A stretch of 64,000 nucleotides of DNA from Herbaspirillum sp. ASV7 (GCF_016429215.1 NZ_JAELUH010000011.1:31760-95759); one strand, 5' to 3'; shown: positions 36,300 through 46,307, counted from the first letter of the stretch. Translations and numbers: made by a program. The notes: generated by a model from the letters alone, not told the origin.

Positions 36300-37028
36300 A
36301 TGAGGCCCATCGCCATTCTCCAGCACGAGACAACGCAAGGACCAGGTGTGCTGCGCGATCACCTGGAAGACAACGGCATCGCCTATCGGCTCATCTATCC
36401 CTCTGAAGAGGGGGCGGCGCCCATCGATGCCAGCCGCTTCGGTGGCATTGTCGTACTGGGAAGCGATCATAGCGCCAACGACAGCCATGTCTGGATCGAA
36501 GACGAGCTGACGCTGCTGCAGGACGCCATCCGGCGCGACGTGCCGGTCCTCGGCCATTGCTTTGGTGCGCAGATGCTGGCCCGGGCCATGGGTGCGCGGG
36601 TGCGTCGCCATGTCTGTCCGAACATCGGCTGGAGTCCGGTCTGGGTGACCCCACGGGCGCAGCAGCTGATGGGCTTGTCCCGGCAAGCGACGATCTTCAA
36701 CTGGCACTACGACAGCTTCGACATTCCCGCCGGCGCCACGCGCACGATGTATGGCAGCCACTGCCTGAACAAGGGTTTTTGCCGCGGCCGTCAGTGGGGT
36801 TTCCAGGGCCATCTGGAAGTGACCGCCGAGAGCGTCAGGCACTGGTGCGCCAGCGGGCGCGCGGAGTTGTGCCGCGCCGAGGGGCCGGCAGTGCAGAGCG
36901 AAGCACAGATCCTCAGGGAGCTGCACGAGCGCATCGAGGCCCTGCGCATCGTCGCCGGGCAGACCTACAGCGCCTGGATCGGCCAGCTGGACAGGCCGCT
37001 GCGGCTGGCGTTACGGACGAGGGCTTAG
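36300..37028 (+). CDS. Class I glutamine amidotransferase
   Basis: A 242-residue type 1 glutamine amidotransferase-like protein with a complete triad: nucleophile Cys 87 in [12 protein letters not shown], His 171 and Glu 173 in GFQGHLEVT. This pattern (GxCxGxQ, FQxHxE) fits the GuaA-like stand-alone group that includes GMP-synthase-like and gamma-glutamyl hydrolase proteins. The amide acceptor is unknown, and no synthetase partner lies nearby. Its stop overlaps the ubiX stop tail to tail by four bases. Confidence 0.88.
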   Translation: MRPIAILQHETTQGPGVLRDHLEDNGIAYRLIYPSEEGAAPIDASRFGGIVVLGSDHSANDSHVWIEDELTLLQDAIRRDVPVLGHCFGAQMLARAMGARVRRHVCPNIGWSPVWVTPRAQQLMGLSRQATIFNWHYDSFDIPAGATRTMYGSHCLNKGFCRGRQWGFQGHLEVTAESVRHWCASGRAELCRAEGPAVQSEAQILRELHERIEALRIVAGQTYSAWIGQLDRPLRLALRTRA

Positions 37029-37633
37029 GCCGACATGGCGGCAGCCAGACTTTCCTCCCTCCATCCCTGGATGCGTTCGGTATCGATCCCGAACAGGTCC
37101 AGTGCCCGGCTCACCGAATGCTCCACGATGTCATCGATGGTCTTGGGCTTGGCGTAGAACGCCGGTACCGGGGAGCAAACGATGGCCCCGGCTTCGGTGA
37201 CGGTACACAGGTTGCGCAGGTGGATCAGATTGAACGGCGTTTCCCTGGCCATCAGCACCAGCGGCAGACGCTCCTTGAGCACCACATCGGCGGCGCGGGT
37301 CAGCAAGGTGCTGGTGACACCGCTGGCGATCTCGCCCACGGTACGCATCGAGCAGGGCGCCACCAGCATGCCCAGAGTGCGAAATGAACCGGAGGCGATG
37401 CAGGCCCCCACATCGCCGATAGGGTGGACCACATCGGCCAGCGCATGCAGCGCCTGGCGCGACAGTTGCGACTCGTATTCCCGCGTCAGCTCCCCCGCCT
37501 TCGAGATGACCAGGTGCGTTTCGATGCCCAGCCCGCGCAGCATGCGCAGGGCGTGCTCGGCGTAGATGATCCCGGTGGCGCCGGTGATGCCGACGATGAG
37601 GCGCCGCCGGCCGCGTTCATGGCGCTTATTCAT
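37025..37633 (-). CDS. ubiX: UbiX-like flavin prenyltransferase
   Basis: A 202-residue UbiX/Pad1 protein, which prenylates FMN to make the prenylated-FMN cofactor of UbiD decarboxylases. FMN site [49 protein letters not shown]-terminal [24 protein letters not shown]. It overlaps the UbiD-like gene by eight bases, so both are co-translated: the operon makes both enzyme and cofactor. This may be a second copy dedicated to the degradation pathway rather than to ubiquinone synthesis. Confidence 0.93.
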   Translation of the reverse strand: MNKRHERGRRRLIVGITGATGIIYAEHALRMLRGLGIETHLVISKAGELTREYESQLSRQALHALADVVHPIGDVGACIASGSFRTLGMLVAPCSMRTVGEIASGVTSTLLTRAADVVLKERLPLVLMARETPFNLIHLRNLCTVTEAGAIVCSPVPAFYAKPKTIDDIVEHSVSRALDLFGIDTERIQGWREESLAAAMSA

Positions 37634-39149
37634 CGCTCTCTCCCAGCGCATCAAAAAGCGCCGGCGCGAAGGGGCGCGGATCGACCTCCTTGAACTGGGC
37701 GCGCTTGAACTCCTCGCGCAGCGCGAACGGTGCGGTGCAGTCGAACACCATCTTGCAGGTGACCCCGCGTGCCGGGAGGGCTGGGTTGAACTCCGGGGAT
37801 TGCGAGGGATCGAGCACGTGCCCATTGACCTTGGGCAGCAGCATGGTCGACATGTCGCCCTGGAAGCGTGTGGTCATGGCCCACAGCACGTCATCGCTGT
37901 CGAAGGGATCGACATCGTCGTCCACCACGATCACGTGCTTGAGCTCGGCATAGGCGGCAAAGGCGATCAGGGCGGCCTGGCGGGCGCGGCCATCGTCGAG
38001 CGCCCGGGTCTTCTTCACTTGCAGCACCGCCAGCAGCTTGCCACCGCCAGCCGTATGGGCATACACCTGCTGGACGAAACCCGGCATGGCCGCTTGTACC
38101 GCCTTGTAGATGCTGGCCTCGGTCGGGATGCCTGCCAGGCTGGTGTGTTCTCCGCCCGGGCCCACCAGCGTCTGCAGAATGGCACCGTGGCGCATGGTCA
38201 CGGCCTTGACCTTGATGACCGGCAGCGATGGATTGGCCGGGCCGGTATAGCCGGGGAACTCCGGCATCGCCCGGCCGGTGTTGGTATGCACGTCTTCGCG
38301 CATGCGCACATCAGGCAGGATTTCACCTTCGATGACGATCTCGGCCCGGGCGATCGATTTCTGGTCGACGCTGACCGCCTCCACCAGCTCGACCGGCTTG
38401 CCACGCAGGCCGCCGGCGATGGCCAGCTCGTCATAGCCGAACGGTGTGGTCGGCGCCTCGAAACAGGCACCGATATGGATGGCCGGATCCAGGCCCATGT
38501 TGATGGTGACGGGCAGGGCTTGCCCGCGCGATTCGGCCTTTTTGCGGAACACATCGATGTGGCGGTCCGGCGCGAAGAAGATGGAGAGCTCGTCGCGCCC
38601 CTGCACGCACAGGCGATGGATGGTGACGTCGCTGTGGCCTTCGTCGGGATCGGTGCCCAGTACCAGACCCATGCAAAAGAACGGACCGGCGTCTTCTTCG
38701 GTATTGGTGGGGGCGGGCAGGAGCGTGCGCAGGTCGAAGCCGGGATCGCTGGCCAGATGCACGATCTCTTGCGAGGGCGCCTGTGCACGCGGCACCAGCA
38801 CCGGGGGGATAGCCTCTTCGATCGCCCGGGCCATGCGCTGGGTCAGGCGCGATGGCGCGCAGTCCAGCAGCAGGCCGACGCGTTTGCGGCTGGCCAGCAG
38901 ACCGACCAGCACCCGGCTGCCCGGATAGCCCTTGATGCGGTTGAACATCATCGCCGGCCCCAGTCGGGTGGGACGGGCGACCGTGCCGCCGGCGCCGATG
39001 CGCTTGTAGACGCCGGCCAGTTCCGCATGCGGATCGACTTCACGGCTGGTTTCAATGAACTGGCCCGGCACGCGTTCAAGCCGGGCCAGCGCGCTGCGCA
39101 GGTCTTCGTGGCCTTCGCTTGCCAGTGGGGGTTGTTGATTGGTCGGCAT
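37626..39149 (-). CDS. UbiD-family aromatic acid decarboxylase
   Basis: A 507-residue UbiD-family enzyme that (de)carboxylates aromatic or unsaturated acids with prenylated FMN. Seen: [85 protein letters not shown], and [22 protein letters not shown] near the C-terminus (metal and acid residues). Catabolic UbiD relatives act on hydroxybenzoates, gallate, vanillate or heteroaromatic acids; which one applies here is unknown. AAGGAG precedes ATG 39149. Divergent from a LysR gene. Confidence 0.92.
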   Translation of the reverse strand: MPTNQQPPLASEGHEDLRSALARLERVPGQFIETSREVDPHAELAGVYKRIGAGGTVARPTRLGPAMMFNRIKGYPGSRVLVGLLASRKRVGLLLDCAPSRLTQRMARAIEEAIPPVLVPRAQAPSQEIVHLASDPGFDLRTLLPAPTNTEEDAGPFFCMGLVLGTDPDEGHSDVTIHRLCVQGRDELSIFFAPDRHIDVFRKKAESRGQALPVTINMGLDPAIHIGACFEAPTTPFGYDELAIAGGLRGKPVELVEAVSVDQKSIARAEIVIEGEILPDVRMREDVHTNTGRAMPEFPGYTGPANPSLPVIKVKAVTMRHGAILQTLVGPGGEHTSLAGIPTEASIYKAVQAAMPGFVQQVYAHTAGGGKLLAVLQVKKTRALDDGRARQAALIAFAAYAELKHVIVVDDDVDPFDSDDVLWAMTTRFQGDMSTMLLPKVNGHVLDPSQSPEFNPALPARGVTCKMVFDCTAPFALREEFKRAQFKEVDPRPFAPALFDALGESDE

Positions 39150-39220
39150 GGTGCGCTCCTTGTTGTTGACAGGCTCCATTACACGTCCAGCCATTGATAT
39201 GATCAATCCGGATAAAATGC

Positions 39221-39245
39221 CTTATTTAATAAGATATCCTTATCA
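39221..39245. promoter_or_regulatory. AT-rich palindromes in the UbiD/LysR divergent promoter
   Basis: CTTATT T AATAAG (39221-39233) is a perfect 6-bp palindrome. It overlaps a second one, ATAAG ATATC CTTAT. They lie midway between the divergent starts, the usual site for LysR autoregulation and activation of the partner operon. Confidence 0.55.
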
Positions 39246-39258
39246 ATTGAGGGGGGCC

Positions 39259-40170
39259 ATGGACTTCCGCCAATTCCGTACCTTCGTCGTCGCCGCCGAG
39301 GAGCAGCATTTTGCCCGTGCGGCCGAGCGGCTAGGGATCGCCCAGCCGGCAGTGACGCAGCAGATCAAGGCGCTGGAAAGCGCATTGGGTTACCGATTGT
39401 TCCGGCGCGCCGGGCGCGGGATCGTCCTCAGCGATGCCGGCCAGGCCTTTCTCCATCACGCACGCCAAGCCCTGGCCAGCGCCGACATGGCCGCCATCGT
39501 CGGGCGCCGGGCCAGTCGCGGCGAACTGGGACGCCTGTGCATCGCCTATACGCACTCGACCATGCAGGAGGCCGAGCTGCCGTCCCTGCTGCGGCGTTTC
39601 AACCAGGCCTTCCCCGACATCGACCTGGAATTGCACGCCCTGACCGTCCAGGAGCAACTGGCAGCCCTGGAGGACGAGCGCATCGACGTCGCCTTCCTGC
39701 GCACCCCACTGGGCGAGGTGTCCAACGCCATCCGGCTCACGGCGTTCTCGCACACCGTGCTGGACGTGGTGCTGCCGGCCGGCCATCGCCTGGCGGCGGC
39801 GCGCAGGATCGGTCTGCGTGATCTGGCCGGGGATCGCCTGGTCATGGTCAACGACCCGCCGGGCGTGGGACTGGGGCAACACGTCTTGCAGCTATGCGCC
39901 GATGCGGGCCTGCATCCTTCGGCGCTGTTGCGGGCGCCGGATGCCGTCACGGTGTTGGCACTGGTATCGGCCGGCTTGGGGGTGGGGCTGGTGCCGAGCA
40001 CCTTGTCCCGCTTCGGCGGCGCCGGTGCGATCTTCCGGCCGCTGACGGCAGCCAACAAATTCTCCGAAGTCGTCATCGCCACGCGGCTGCTGGATCGTTC
40101 CGCCACGGTGGTCCAATTGCTGGCGCTGGCCCGGCAGGTGGCTGTGCCGAGATCGGCTGTACCCAGATAG
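39259..40170 (+). CDS. LysR-family regulator of the UbiD-like operon
   Basis: A 303-residue LysR regulator: HTH in residues 1-60 (FVVAAEEQHFARAAERLGIAQPAVTQQIKALE), then an effector domain of the CatR/BenM/CbnR style (SRGELGRLCIAYTHSTMQEAELPSLL, DERIDVAFLRTPLG), the branch often activated by aromatic acids. Preceded by a GGGGGG tract at ribosome-binding-site distance. The frame extends to 39139, but the family begins at this ATG. Probably controls ubiD/ubiX in response to the substrate. Confidence 0.92.
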   Translation: MDFRQFRTFVVAAEEQHFARAAERLGIAQPAVTQQIKALESALGYRLFRRAGRGIVLSDAGQAFLHHARQALASADMAAIVGRRASRGELGRLCIAYTHSTMQEAELPSLLRRFNQAFPDIDLELHALTVQEQLAALEDERIDVAFLRTPLGEVSNAIRLTAFSHTVLDVVLPAGHRLAAARRIGLRDLAGDRLVMVNDPPGVGLGQHVLQLCADAGLHPSALLRAPDAVTVLALVSAGLGVGLVPSTLSRFGGAGAIFRPLTAANKFSEVVIATRLLDRSATVVQLLALARQVAVPRSAVPR

Positions 40171-40182
40171 CGTCGGGCGCAG

Positions 40183-40863
40183 CTACCCGGACGTGGTGCA
40201 AGACAGGGCCGTCGCATGAGTCCAGCTGCGCAAGGTGTCGCCGAAGCCGCCCCGGGTCTTGCTGGCCAGTCTGGCACTGGTGCTCACGCGCGGCGTGGCG
40301 CTCCAGGCGATGGACGCGCCCATGGCCTGCAGCGCGCGTACCAGTGCAACATCCTCGTGGCAGGCGAGGGGTTTGAAACCACCGCACCGGAGATACGCTG
40401 CGGCCGAGATGCCGAAGTTGGCACCGTGGATATGGGTGTGGCCGTCGCGGTCGCAATACTCCGAACCGAACCTGCGTTGCACGTGCTCAGGATGTTCGCG
40501 CCAGTCCAGTACGCCCACCGTACCGCAGACCGCATCGGCCTTCAGAGCTAGCTGGGCCGCGAGCCAGTCGGGCGCGACCAGGGTGTCGGCATCGGTGAAT
40601 GCCAGCCAGCGTGCGCCCGCCGCCAGCAGGCGGCTGGCGCCATGCGCGCGCGCATGGCCCACGTTGCGCACGGCTACCTGCGCGATCTCCACAGGGTGGC
40701 TGGCGGCGATGGCGGCGGAACCGTCGGTGCAGGCATCGAGTACCACCGTGATGCGCACCGGTTCGGACAGCAAGGCGGCATGGCTGGCCGCTGCCCGGGC
40801 CGCCATGAGGCAGCCCTCAAGCAGGTCTTCTTCGTTGTGGGCGGGGATGACGATGCCGATCAT
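40183..40863 (-). CDS. Family 2 glycosyltransferase
   Basis: A 226-residue inverting GT2 enzyme: N-terminal MIGIVIPAHNEEDLLEGCL, DACTDGSAAIA (first donor motif), the metal-binding DAD in WLAFTDADTLVAPDWLA, GANFGISAAAYLRCGGF and HEDVALVRAL (ED acid motif). No membrane segments. Its ATG overlaps the methyltransferase stop (ATGA). Last gene of a four-gene coupled operon with a deacetylase, methyltransferase and acyl-CoA dehydrogenase, so it probably transfers a sugar onto an acylated or amino-sugar product. Confidence 0.9.
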   Translation of the reverse strand: MIGIVIPAHNEEDLLEGCLMAARAAASHAALLSEPVRITVVLDACTDGSAAIAASHPVEIAQVAVRNVGHARAHGASRLLAAGARWLAFTDADTLVAPDWLAAQLALKADAVCGTVGVLDWREHPEHVQRRFGSEYCDRDGHTHIHGANFGISAAAYLRCGGFKPLACHEDVALVRALQAMGASIAWSATPRVSTSARLASKTRGGFGDTLRSWTHATALSCTTSG

Positions 40864-41477
40864 GCTGTTTCTCCGTGGGGACACTTCTGCCACAGGTCGA
40901 GGCGGAACTGTTCGTCCTCATAGTGGGCGCAAGCGCGCAACTGCAGATGCTGGTCGAACAGCGCGTGGATGTCGGCCGTCTCCTGCTGGCGGTCCTCGAA
41001 AGGCAGCTTCCAATGGCAGGCCAGCAGGTAACCGGCTGCACTCAGACTGGCTACCGAGAGCCGGACCGTCCTGCGCAGCTGTTCGTCGTCCAGGTAATAG
41101 CACAGCTCGGAGAGCACGATGAGGTCGAACGGCGCGGGGCCACTGTCGGGCGATTGCTCGGGCACGCTCTGCCTGGCGACCTGGACATGCGCGTGCTCGC
41201 GCAGGCGTTCCAGGGTGAGGCGTACGGCTTCATCGCAGAAGTCCGAGGCCCATAAGCGCTGGCAGCGTGCAGCCAGCGCCAGGGTGAGCGCGCCATTGCC
41301 GCAGCCCGGTTCATAGATGCTGACAAAGTGCGAGCGCGGCAGCGTGGCCAGCAGGATGGACTGCTTGCGTTGCTCGTACCAGCTGTCGGCGGTATGCCAG
41401 GGGTCAGCACTGCGGGCATACAGGGCGTGGAAGTGCTCGGCGTTAGTGCTGGGCATGGTGATGGTCGGCAAAGTCAT
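40860..41477 (-). CDS. NodS-like SAM-dependent methyltransferase
   Basis: A 205-residue class I methyltransferase with the NodS-like pattern: DPWHTADSWYEQRKQSILLATLP, then SAM motif I YEPGCGNGALTLALA, WASDFCDEAV, and FDLIVLSELCYYLDD. NodS N-methylates deacetylated glucosamine in Nod factors; here a PIG-L deacetylase gene lies directly upstream, so methylation of a freed amine is a reasonable guess. Four-base overlaps on both sides show tight coupling. Confidence 0.9.
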   Translation of the reverse strand: MTLPTITMPSTNAEHFHALYARSADPWHTADSWYEQRKQSILLATLPRSHFVSIYEPGCGNGALTLALAARCQRLWASDFCDEAVRLTLERLREHAHVQVARQSVPEQSPDSGPAPFDLIVLSELCYYLDDEQLRRTVRLSVASLSAAGYLLACHWKLPFEDRQQETADIHALFDQHLQLRACAHYEDEQFRLDLWQKCPHGETA

Positions 41478-42256
41478 AGGAAGAACACCTCGTAGGGACG
41501 GACGAAGTGAGCCAGGACATGGGCCGGCAGGACCGGACTGCGGCCCTCGTCTGCGCCGATCTGGCTGCGATAGCATTGCAGGGCCCGACGCTTGCGCTGT
41601 TCGACTGCGGGCGTCAGCGGCAGGCAGTGGGCTCTCTTCCACGGAAAGCGTGCATCCTCCGGCTGCGCCCAATGCCAAGCCCAGATGGGCAGCTCGACCA
41701 GCTTGCAGCCGATGTCCGTCTCCATCTCGCCAGCGACCCGGCCGACGGCTTCGTGGTCGGGATGCCCGTCCAGCCTCCAGGGAGCGAACAGGATATCGGT
41801 GGGCGCAAGATACGCGTGCAACCATCCCCGCAGCTCGGCCCGATAGGTGGCCACGGCGCCGTCGGGCAGGCCGATGCGCTCGATGGCGGCGTCTTCCAGG
41901 CCGAGCAAGCGCAAGGCACGCCGGCTTTCCCGGGCGCGCATGTCGGGCAAGCGGGCGTACAGCGACGATTGCCGCGGATGGCTGCCTTCACCATCGGTGA
42001 CCGCCACCACACGCACCTGCCGCCCCATGGCCGCCAGCTGACAGATCAGGCCACCACAGCCCAGGGTTTCGTCGTCGGGATGCGGTGCCAGGATGACCGC
42101 GCGTGAGCGGGCCGGCAGCAGCCGCTCCAGCTCGACCCGGGGCAGCGCCTCCAGCCTGCCGCAGTGCTGCCAGGCGTGTTCTGGGGTGCCACTGTCGATA
42201 TCGATGTGGCGGAGGCTGTCCTGGGCGGCGCAGTTACTCAGAGTCAGAGTCGCCAT
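41474..42256 (-). CDS. PIG-L family N-acetylglucosamine-type deacetylase
   Basis: A 260-residue LmbE/PIG-L zinc deacetylase. Zinc motif AVILAPHPDDETLGCGGL, then VTDGEGSHP and the second His motif in LDGHPDHEAVGRVAG. The family removes acetyl (or other acyl) groups from N-acetylglucosamine-containing lipids, mycothiol or bacillithiol precursors. It overlaps the acyl-CoA dehydrogenase gene by 13 bases and the methyltransferase gene by four. The frame is open upstream inside the neighbour, but homology starts at this ATG. Confidence 0.92.
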   Translation of the reverse strand: MATLTLSNCAAQDSLRHIDIDSGTPEHAWQHCGRLEALPRVELERLLPARSRAVILAPHPDDETLGCGGLICQLAAMGRQVRVVAVTDGEGSHPRQSSLYARLPDMRARESRRALRLLGLEDAAIERIGLPDGAVATYRAELRGWLHAYLAPTDILFAPWRLDGHPDHEAVGRVAGEMETDIGCKLVELPIWAWHWAQPEDARFPWKRAHCLPLTPAVEQRKRRALQCYRSQIGADEGRSPVLPAHVLAHFVRPYEVFFL

Positions 42257-43290
42257 GGAGATTCCTCGCTTTCCAGGCATAACACGCCCAGTTGCGCCAG
42301 GTCCCGTTCGGCGTGGCTCTGGCGCAGCAACACCGGGAGATCGGCCAGGATGCGCGCGCTGTGGCGATCCTGGCAGTAGGGCGCGGGACCGAGGGCGCGG
42401 CCGACATGACAGAGCACCGCCTGGCTGGCTGCCTCCACCTGCAGGCGGGTGCCCAGGGCCAGCTGCCATGCCGTCGTGGCCGGATTGGCATCGATGAAGC
42501 GCGCGGCCTCGCGCAACCGGTGCAGCGCACCGCCCAGCAGACAATCGACCTGGCCCAGGTGCGCCAGCGCATGTGGGTCGCTGCGGGTGAGCAAGGCCTG
42601 TCTGAGCGTGTCGGCCAGGGCGGCGGCGGCACCGTACCAGCCGACTGCAATGCCGATGGCGCCATGCCAGAATCCCGCACGCTCCAGGTAGAAGCCGGGC
42701 GAACCGACCGGGCTGGCATGGACGCCCTTGAGCCTGACGGTGGCAGTGCGGGTGGCGGCCATGCCGACGGCCTTCCAGCCATCCTCCTGCACCGAGATGC
42801 CGTCCTGGTCCAGGTCGACCCAGGCCAGGCAGACCTGCCCCTGGGGATCGCGATAGCTCAATAGCGCATGCGTGCACAGCATGGCGCCGGAGCACCAGCG
42901 CTTTTCACCCTCCACTACCAGTTGCCCTTCGGCCGCGGTGCGTCGGGCATGCAGCGTGGTGCCGGGAACCTCGGCGCACCAGACGCCCCACACGGAAAGC
43001 GGTGGAACCTCGGCGACACCGGCCTCGGCAAGAATGGCCAAGGCATCGGTATGGGCTTCATAGAGCTTGAACAGGTTGAGGTCGCGTGCGGCGACGGCAG
43101 CCAGCACCCGCCATCGGTCCAGCGTCGCCCCATTGCCCGGCAGGGGGAGCGCGTCGAGATGGTTGTCGACGGCCTGGCAGAGGATTTCTCCGACCAGGCC
43201 GGAGAGATCCTCCTGGGGGCAGGTGTCGATACGCTCGGCGATGAGCTGGTCGAAAGCGTCGGCGATATCGGGGTGGTCGGTAGCTGCCAT
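42244..43290 (-). CDS. Acyl-CoA dehydrogenase-like flavoprotein
   Basis: A 348-residue protein of the acyl-CoA dehydrogenase fold: helical N-terminal part (LNLFKLYEAHTDALAILAEAG), beta middle domain (WGVWCAEVPG, LVVEGEKRWCSGA, WKAVGMAATRTATVRLKGV), C-terminal helical bundle. It is shorter than true fatty-acid enzymes (about 380), and no clear catalytic Glu is visible, so the substrate is uncertain. AGGA precedes ATG 43290. First gene of the operon acyl-CoA dehydrogenase, deacetylase, methyltransferase, glycosyltransferase. Confidence 0.86.
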   Translation of the reverse strand: MAATDHPDIADAFDQLIAERIDTCPQEDLSGLVGEILCQAVDNHLDALPLPGNGATLDRWRVLAAVAARDLNLFKLYEAHTDALAILAEAGVAEVPPLSVWGVWCAEVPGTTLHARRTAAEGQLVVEGEKRWCSGAMLCTHALLSYRDPQGQVCLAWVDLDQDGISVQEDGWKAVGMAATRTATVRLKGVHASPVGSPGFYLERAGFWHGAIGIAVGWYGAAAALADTLRQALLTRSDPHALAHLGQVDCLLGGALHRLREAARFIDANPATTAWQLALGTRLQVEAASQAVLCHVGRALGPAPYCQDRHSARILADLPVLLRQSHAERDLAQLGVLCLESEESPWRL

Positions 43291-43649
43291 GATGTCCTGG
43301 AACAGAAGAGGGAAGGGACGAGGCCCGGTCAAGGCCGAGTATCGTGAAAACCGGTGGGCCTGGATGTCGGCAGACGGCGTGGGGTGTCGTAGGAGGATGG
43401 CGGTTTTGGCGACGGCATCCGTCGTCCGGCGAGATCGCAATGCATATCCGTGTCGCCCTGTCCCCGTGTCCAGTAGCGCAGCCTGAACGCGGGGCAGGAC
43501 GCAAACTCTTCTTCAGGGTATCTGACGGCCGATGGCGGCGCCGTCTTATGGGCGGCGGCCCCGGGCTTGCCTAAGCTGGCGACTTCTTCATGCGCGTCCT
43601 GCGCATTGCCGCCAGCCTGTCCACCCCGCCCTTGAATTGAGAGTCCTCC
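43291..43649. other. Divergent gap between the deacetylase operon and katE
   Basis: 359 bases without a supported gene. The sequence is GC-rich with no obvious sigma-70 box; GGTATCTGACGG and GGCTTGCCTAAGCTGG upstream of katE could be stress-sigma sites but cannot be proven by eye. No terminator or RNA was seen. Confidence 0.35.
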
Positions 43650-46073
43650 ATGCCGACCAAGAAAGCTCCCGCCCCAAAGAGAAACGCCCACTCCACTCCA
43701 GCCGGCAGCCCCGGATCCGGTTCGCTGCTGTCGACCATCTCGGGTCCGGCCGATGGCCAGCCCGCTTTTTCGGCGGGCGAACGCTCGCCGGCCGAACTGC
43801 TGCGCAAGATCGCCGGCAGCAACGCGGTCTCTGCGGCCTTGCCCGATAACCCCAACAAGCCCGGTGAAATCGGCACCCAGGGACGTGTGGCTCCCACCGG
43901 CGCCAGCGTCGACGCTCCCGACCCGCTGGTGCGCGCCAGCACCGTGAGCGAAGCCCATGGCTCGCTCAAGACCGGAGCCGCACAGGCGCTGCCAGGCGCC
44001 AACGCCCTGGCCGATTCGCTGGATCGGGTCAGGGCCGACGATAGCGACCAGGCGCTCACCAGCAACCAGGGCGTGCCCGTGGCCGACAACCAGAATTCGC
44101 TCAAGGCCGGATTGCGCGGACCGACTTCGATGGAGGACTTCCTCCTGCGCGAGAAGATCACGCATTTCGACCATGAGCGCATCCCCGAGCGCGTGGTGCA
44201 CGCGCGCGGCTCGGCCGCACACGGTTATTTCGAATGCTACAAGGCGCTTACCGAGCTCACCTGCGCGGCCCCCTTCGCCGAGGACGGCAAGCGCACGCCG
44301 GTGTTTGCGCGGTTTTCCACCGTCGCCGGTGGCGCCGGTTCGGCCGATACCGTGCGTGATGTACGCGGTTTTGCCGTCAAGTTCTATACCGATCAGGGCA
44401 ACTGGGACCTGGTGGGCAACAACATCCCGGTGTTCTTCATCCAGGACGCCATGAAATTCCCCGACCTGGTGCATGCCTTGAAGCCAGAGCCGCACTTCGG
44501 CATGCCGCAGGCCTCCAGCGCCCACGACACGTTCTGGGACTTCGTCTCGCTCATGCCCGAGTCCACCCACATGCTGCTGTGGCAGATGTCGGACCGCGCC
44601 ATTCCGCGCAGCTACCGGATGATGCAGGGCTTTGGCGTGCATACCTTCCGCTTGGTCAATGTGGACGGCGAGTCGGTGTTCTGCAAGTTCCACTGGACCC
44701 CCAAGGCCGGTACGCATTCGCTGATCTGGGACGAAGCCGTCAAGATCGCCGGCGCCGATCCCGACTTCCACCGGCGCGACCTGTGGGAAGCCATCGAGGC
44801 AGGCGTCGCCCCCGAGTGGGAGCTGAGCCTGCAGGTCTTCTCGGAAGAAGAGGCCGATCGCATGCCCTTCGACATCCTCGACCCCACCAAGATCGTGCCA
44901 GAGGAACTGGTGCCACGGGTGGCGGTGGGCCGCATGGTGCTGGACCGCAACCCCGACAATTTCTTTGCCGAGACCGAGCAGGTGGCGTTTTGCACGGCCC
45001 ACATCATCCCCGGGATCGACTTCACCAACGACCCGCTGCTGCAGGGACGCATCCACTCCTACCTGGATACCCAGATCAGCCGCCTGGGCGGCGCCAACTT
45101 CCATGAGCTGCCCATCAACGCGCCGCTGCGCGCCGTCCATAACAATCAGCGTGACGGCATGCATCGCCAGACCATCCACCGGGGCCGCGTGGCCTACGAG
45201 CCCAACTCGCTGGGCGGTGGTTGTCCCTTCCAGGCGGGGGCAGCTGGTTTTCACAGCTTCCCGCAGCCGGTAGAGGGCGACAAGATCCGCGCCAAGCCCG
45301 AGAAATTCGCCGAGCACTATGCGCAGGCGCGGCTGTTCTGGGAGAGCCAGACCCTGGCCGAGCAGCTGCACATCGTCAATGCCTTCCGCTTCGAACTCAC
45401 GCGCGTGCAGACACCGGCGGTGCGCCAGCGGGTGGTCTCGTTGCTGGTCAACGTCGATCCCATGCTGGCCCGGCAGGTCGCCGATGGGCTTGGGTTCCCC
45501 GTGCCCGAGGCTGCGCCGGTGCTGGTGGATGAACCGACCCGCTACGGCGCCTCGCCTGCGCTGTCGCTGACCGCCTATCCGGGCGAGCTCGGCATTGCCA
45601 CCCGTCGCGTGGCGATGCTGGTGGCCGATGGCGTGGACGGCGCCATGCTCACGCAGATCTATGAGCATCTGTTGCAGCAGGGTGCCGTGCCGCGACTGGT
45701 CGGCCAGAAGCTGGGGGCGATCAGCTGCTCGGCTGGCAAACCGTTCCAGGTCGAGATCACCCTGGCGGCGGCGCCCTCGGTGCTGTATGACGCGGTGGTG
45801 CTCGTCGACGGCCAGGAGAGCGCCACCGTGCTGGCTGCCGACCCGCTGGTGGCCGAGTTCCTGCGCGACCAGTACCACCATTGCAAGCCGCTGCTGGCGC
45901 TGGGGAGCGCGGTTTCGGTAATCGACAAGGCCGAGTTGCCTGATGTATTGCCCGATGGCCAGGACGACTTCTCGCTGGCTGTGGGCGAGGCCGGCCAGGT
46001 CGATGAGCTCCTGCAGCAGTTCACCGAGGCATTGGCGGGGCAGCGTGAGCTGGGACGCGAGACGCTGGCATGA
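43650..46073 (+). CDS. katE: Large-subunit catalase HPII with C-terminal DJ-1/PfpI domain
   Basis: An 807-residue clade 2 catalase that splits hydrogen peroxide. The catalytic His is residue 184 ([12 protein letters not shown]), Asn is in [11 protein letters not shown], and the haem-ligand Tyr is residue 471 (RIHSYLDTQ). The C-terminal flavodoxin-like domain ([21 protein letters not shown]) is the HPII extra domain. The N-terminus is about 56 residues longer than in E. coli HPII and includes an unusual segment [20 protein letters not shown] before the normal start. GAGAGTCC precedes the ATG. Confidence 0.95.
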   Translation: MPTKKAPAPKRNAHSTPAGSPGSGSLLSTISGPADGQPAFSAGERSPAELLRKIAGSNAVSAALPDNPNKPGEIGTQGRVAPTGASVDAPDPLVRASTVSEAHGSLKTGAAQALPGANALADSLDRVRADDSDQALTSNQGVPVADNQNSLKAGLRGPTSMEDFLLREKITHFDHERIPERVVHARGSAAHGYFECYKALTELTCAAPFAEDGKRTPVFARFSTVAGGAGSADTVRDVRGFAVKFYTDQGNWDLVGNNIPVFFIQDAMKFPDLVHALKPEPHFGMPQASSAHDTFWDFVSLMPESTHMLLWQMSDRAIPRSYRMMQGFGVHTFRLVNVDGESVFCKFHWTPKAGTHSLIWDEAVKIAGADPDFHRRDLWEAIEAGVAPEWELSLQVFSEEEADRMPFDILDPTKIVPEELVPRVAVGRMVLDRNPDNFFAETEQVAFCTAHIIPGIDFTNDPLLQGRIHSYLDTQISRLGGANFHELPINAPLRAVHNNQRDGMHRQTIHRGRVAYEPNSLGGGCPFQAGAAGFHSFPQPVEGDKIRAKPEKFAEHYAQARLFWESQTLAEQLHIVNAFRFELTRVQTPAVRQRVVSLLVNVDPMLARQVADGLGFPVPEAAPVLVDEPTRYGASPALSLTAYPGELGIATRRVAMLVADGVDGAMLTQIYEHLLQQGAVPRLVGQKLGAISCSAGKPFQVEITLAAAPSVLYDAVVLVDGQESATVLAADPLVAEFLRDQYHHCKPLLALGSAVSVIDKAELPDVLPDGQDDFSLAVGEAGQVDELLQQFTEALAGQRELGRETLA

Positions 46074-46130
46074 AGGCGTCGGCCTTCGCCATGACGCCTC
46101 ATCAAGCGGTGCTGGCATGTCTGTCGGCGC

Positions 46131-46307
46131 ATGCCCACGCACGATCGTCCCCGCGACGAGACTCATCTGCATCTCGACCAGGGGCAAACCGAGACCACGC
46201 TGTCGCTGCCGCCCGGTCACTACAAACTGACCGACCAGTTCGCCGACGGTGAAGAACATTCCTACGGCCACATGATGTCCCACGGTATCAACATCACGGT
46301 GAAGTAA
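46131..46307 (+). pseudogene. C-terminal remnant of a DUF4399 protein
   Basis: In the frame ending at TAA 46305 the translation reads DETHLHLDQGQTETTLSLPPGHYKLT and ends GINITVK, which matches the C-terminal half of DUF4399 periplasmic proteins (their LHxGxGQTETxxxLPPGxHTL pattern). The N-terminal half, with signal peptide and HHHL motif, is missing; an in-frame stop lies at 46092. The only in-frame ATG (46131) would give 58 residues without a ribosome-binding site. Probably a deletion remnant behind katE. Confidence 0.65.

Noticed and set aside
37566..39197. A 543-codon open frame opposite the UbiD-like gene
   Set aside because: Antisense shadow of a gene with clear family motifs.
43329..46283. 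A 984-codon open frame on the - strand opposite katE
   Set aside because: It mirrors the codon positions of katE in a GC-rich genome; the composition (His, Gly, Gln, Val rich) is typical of an antisense shadow, with no domains and no ribosome-binding site.
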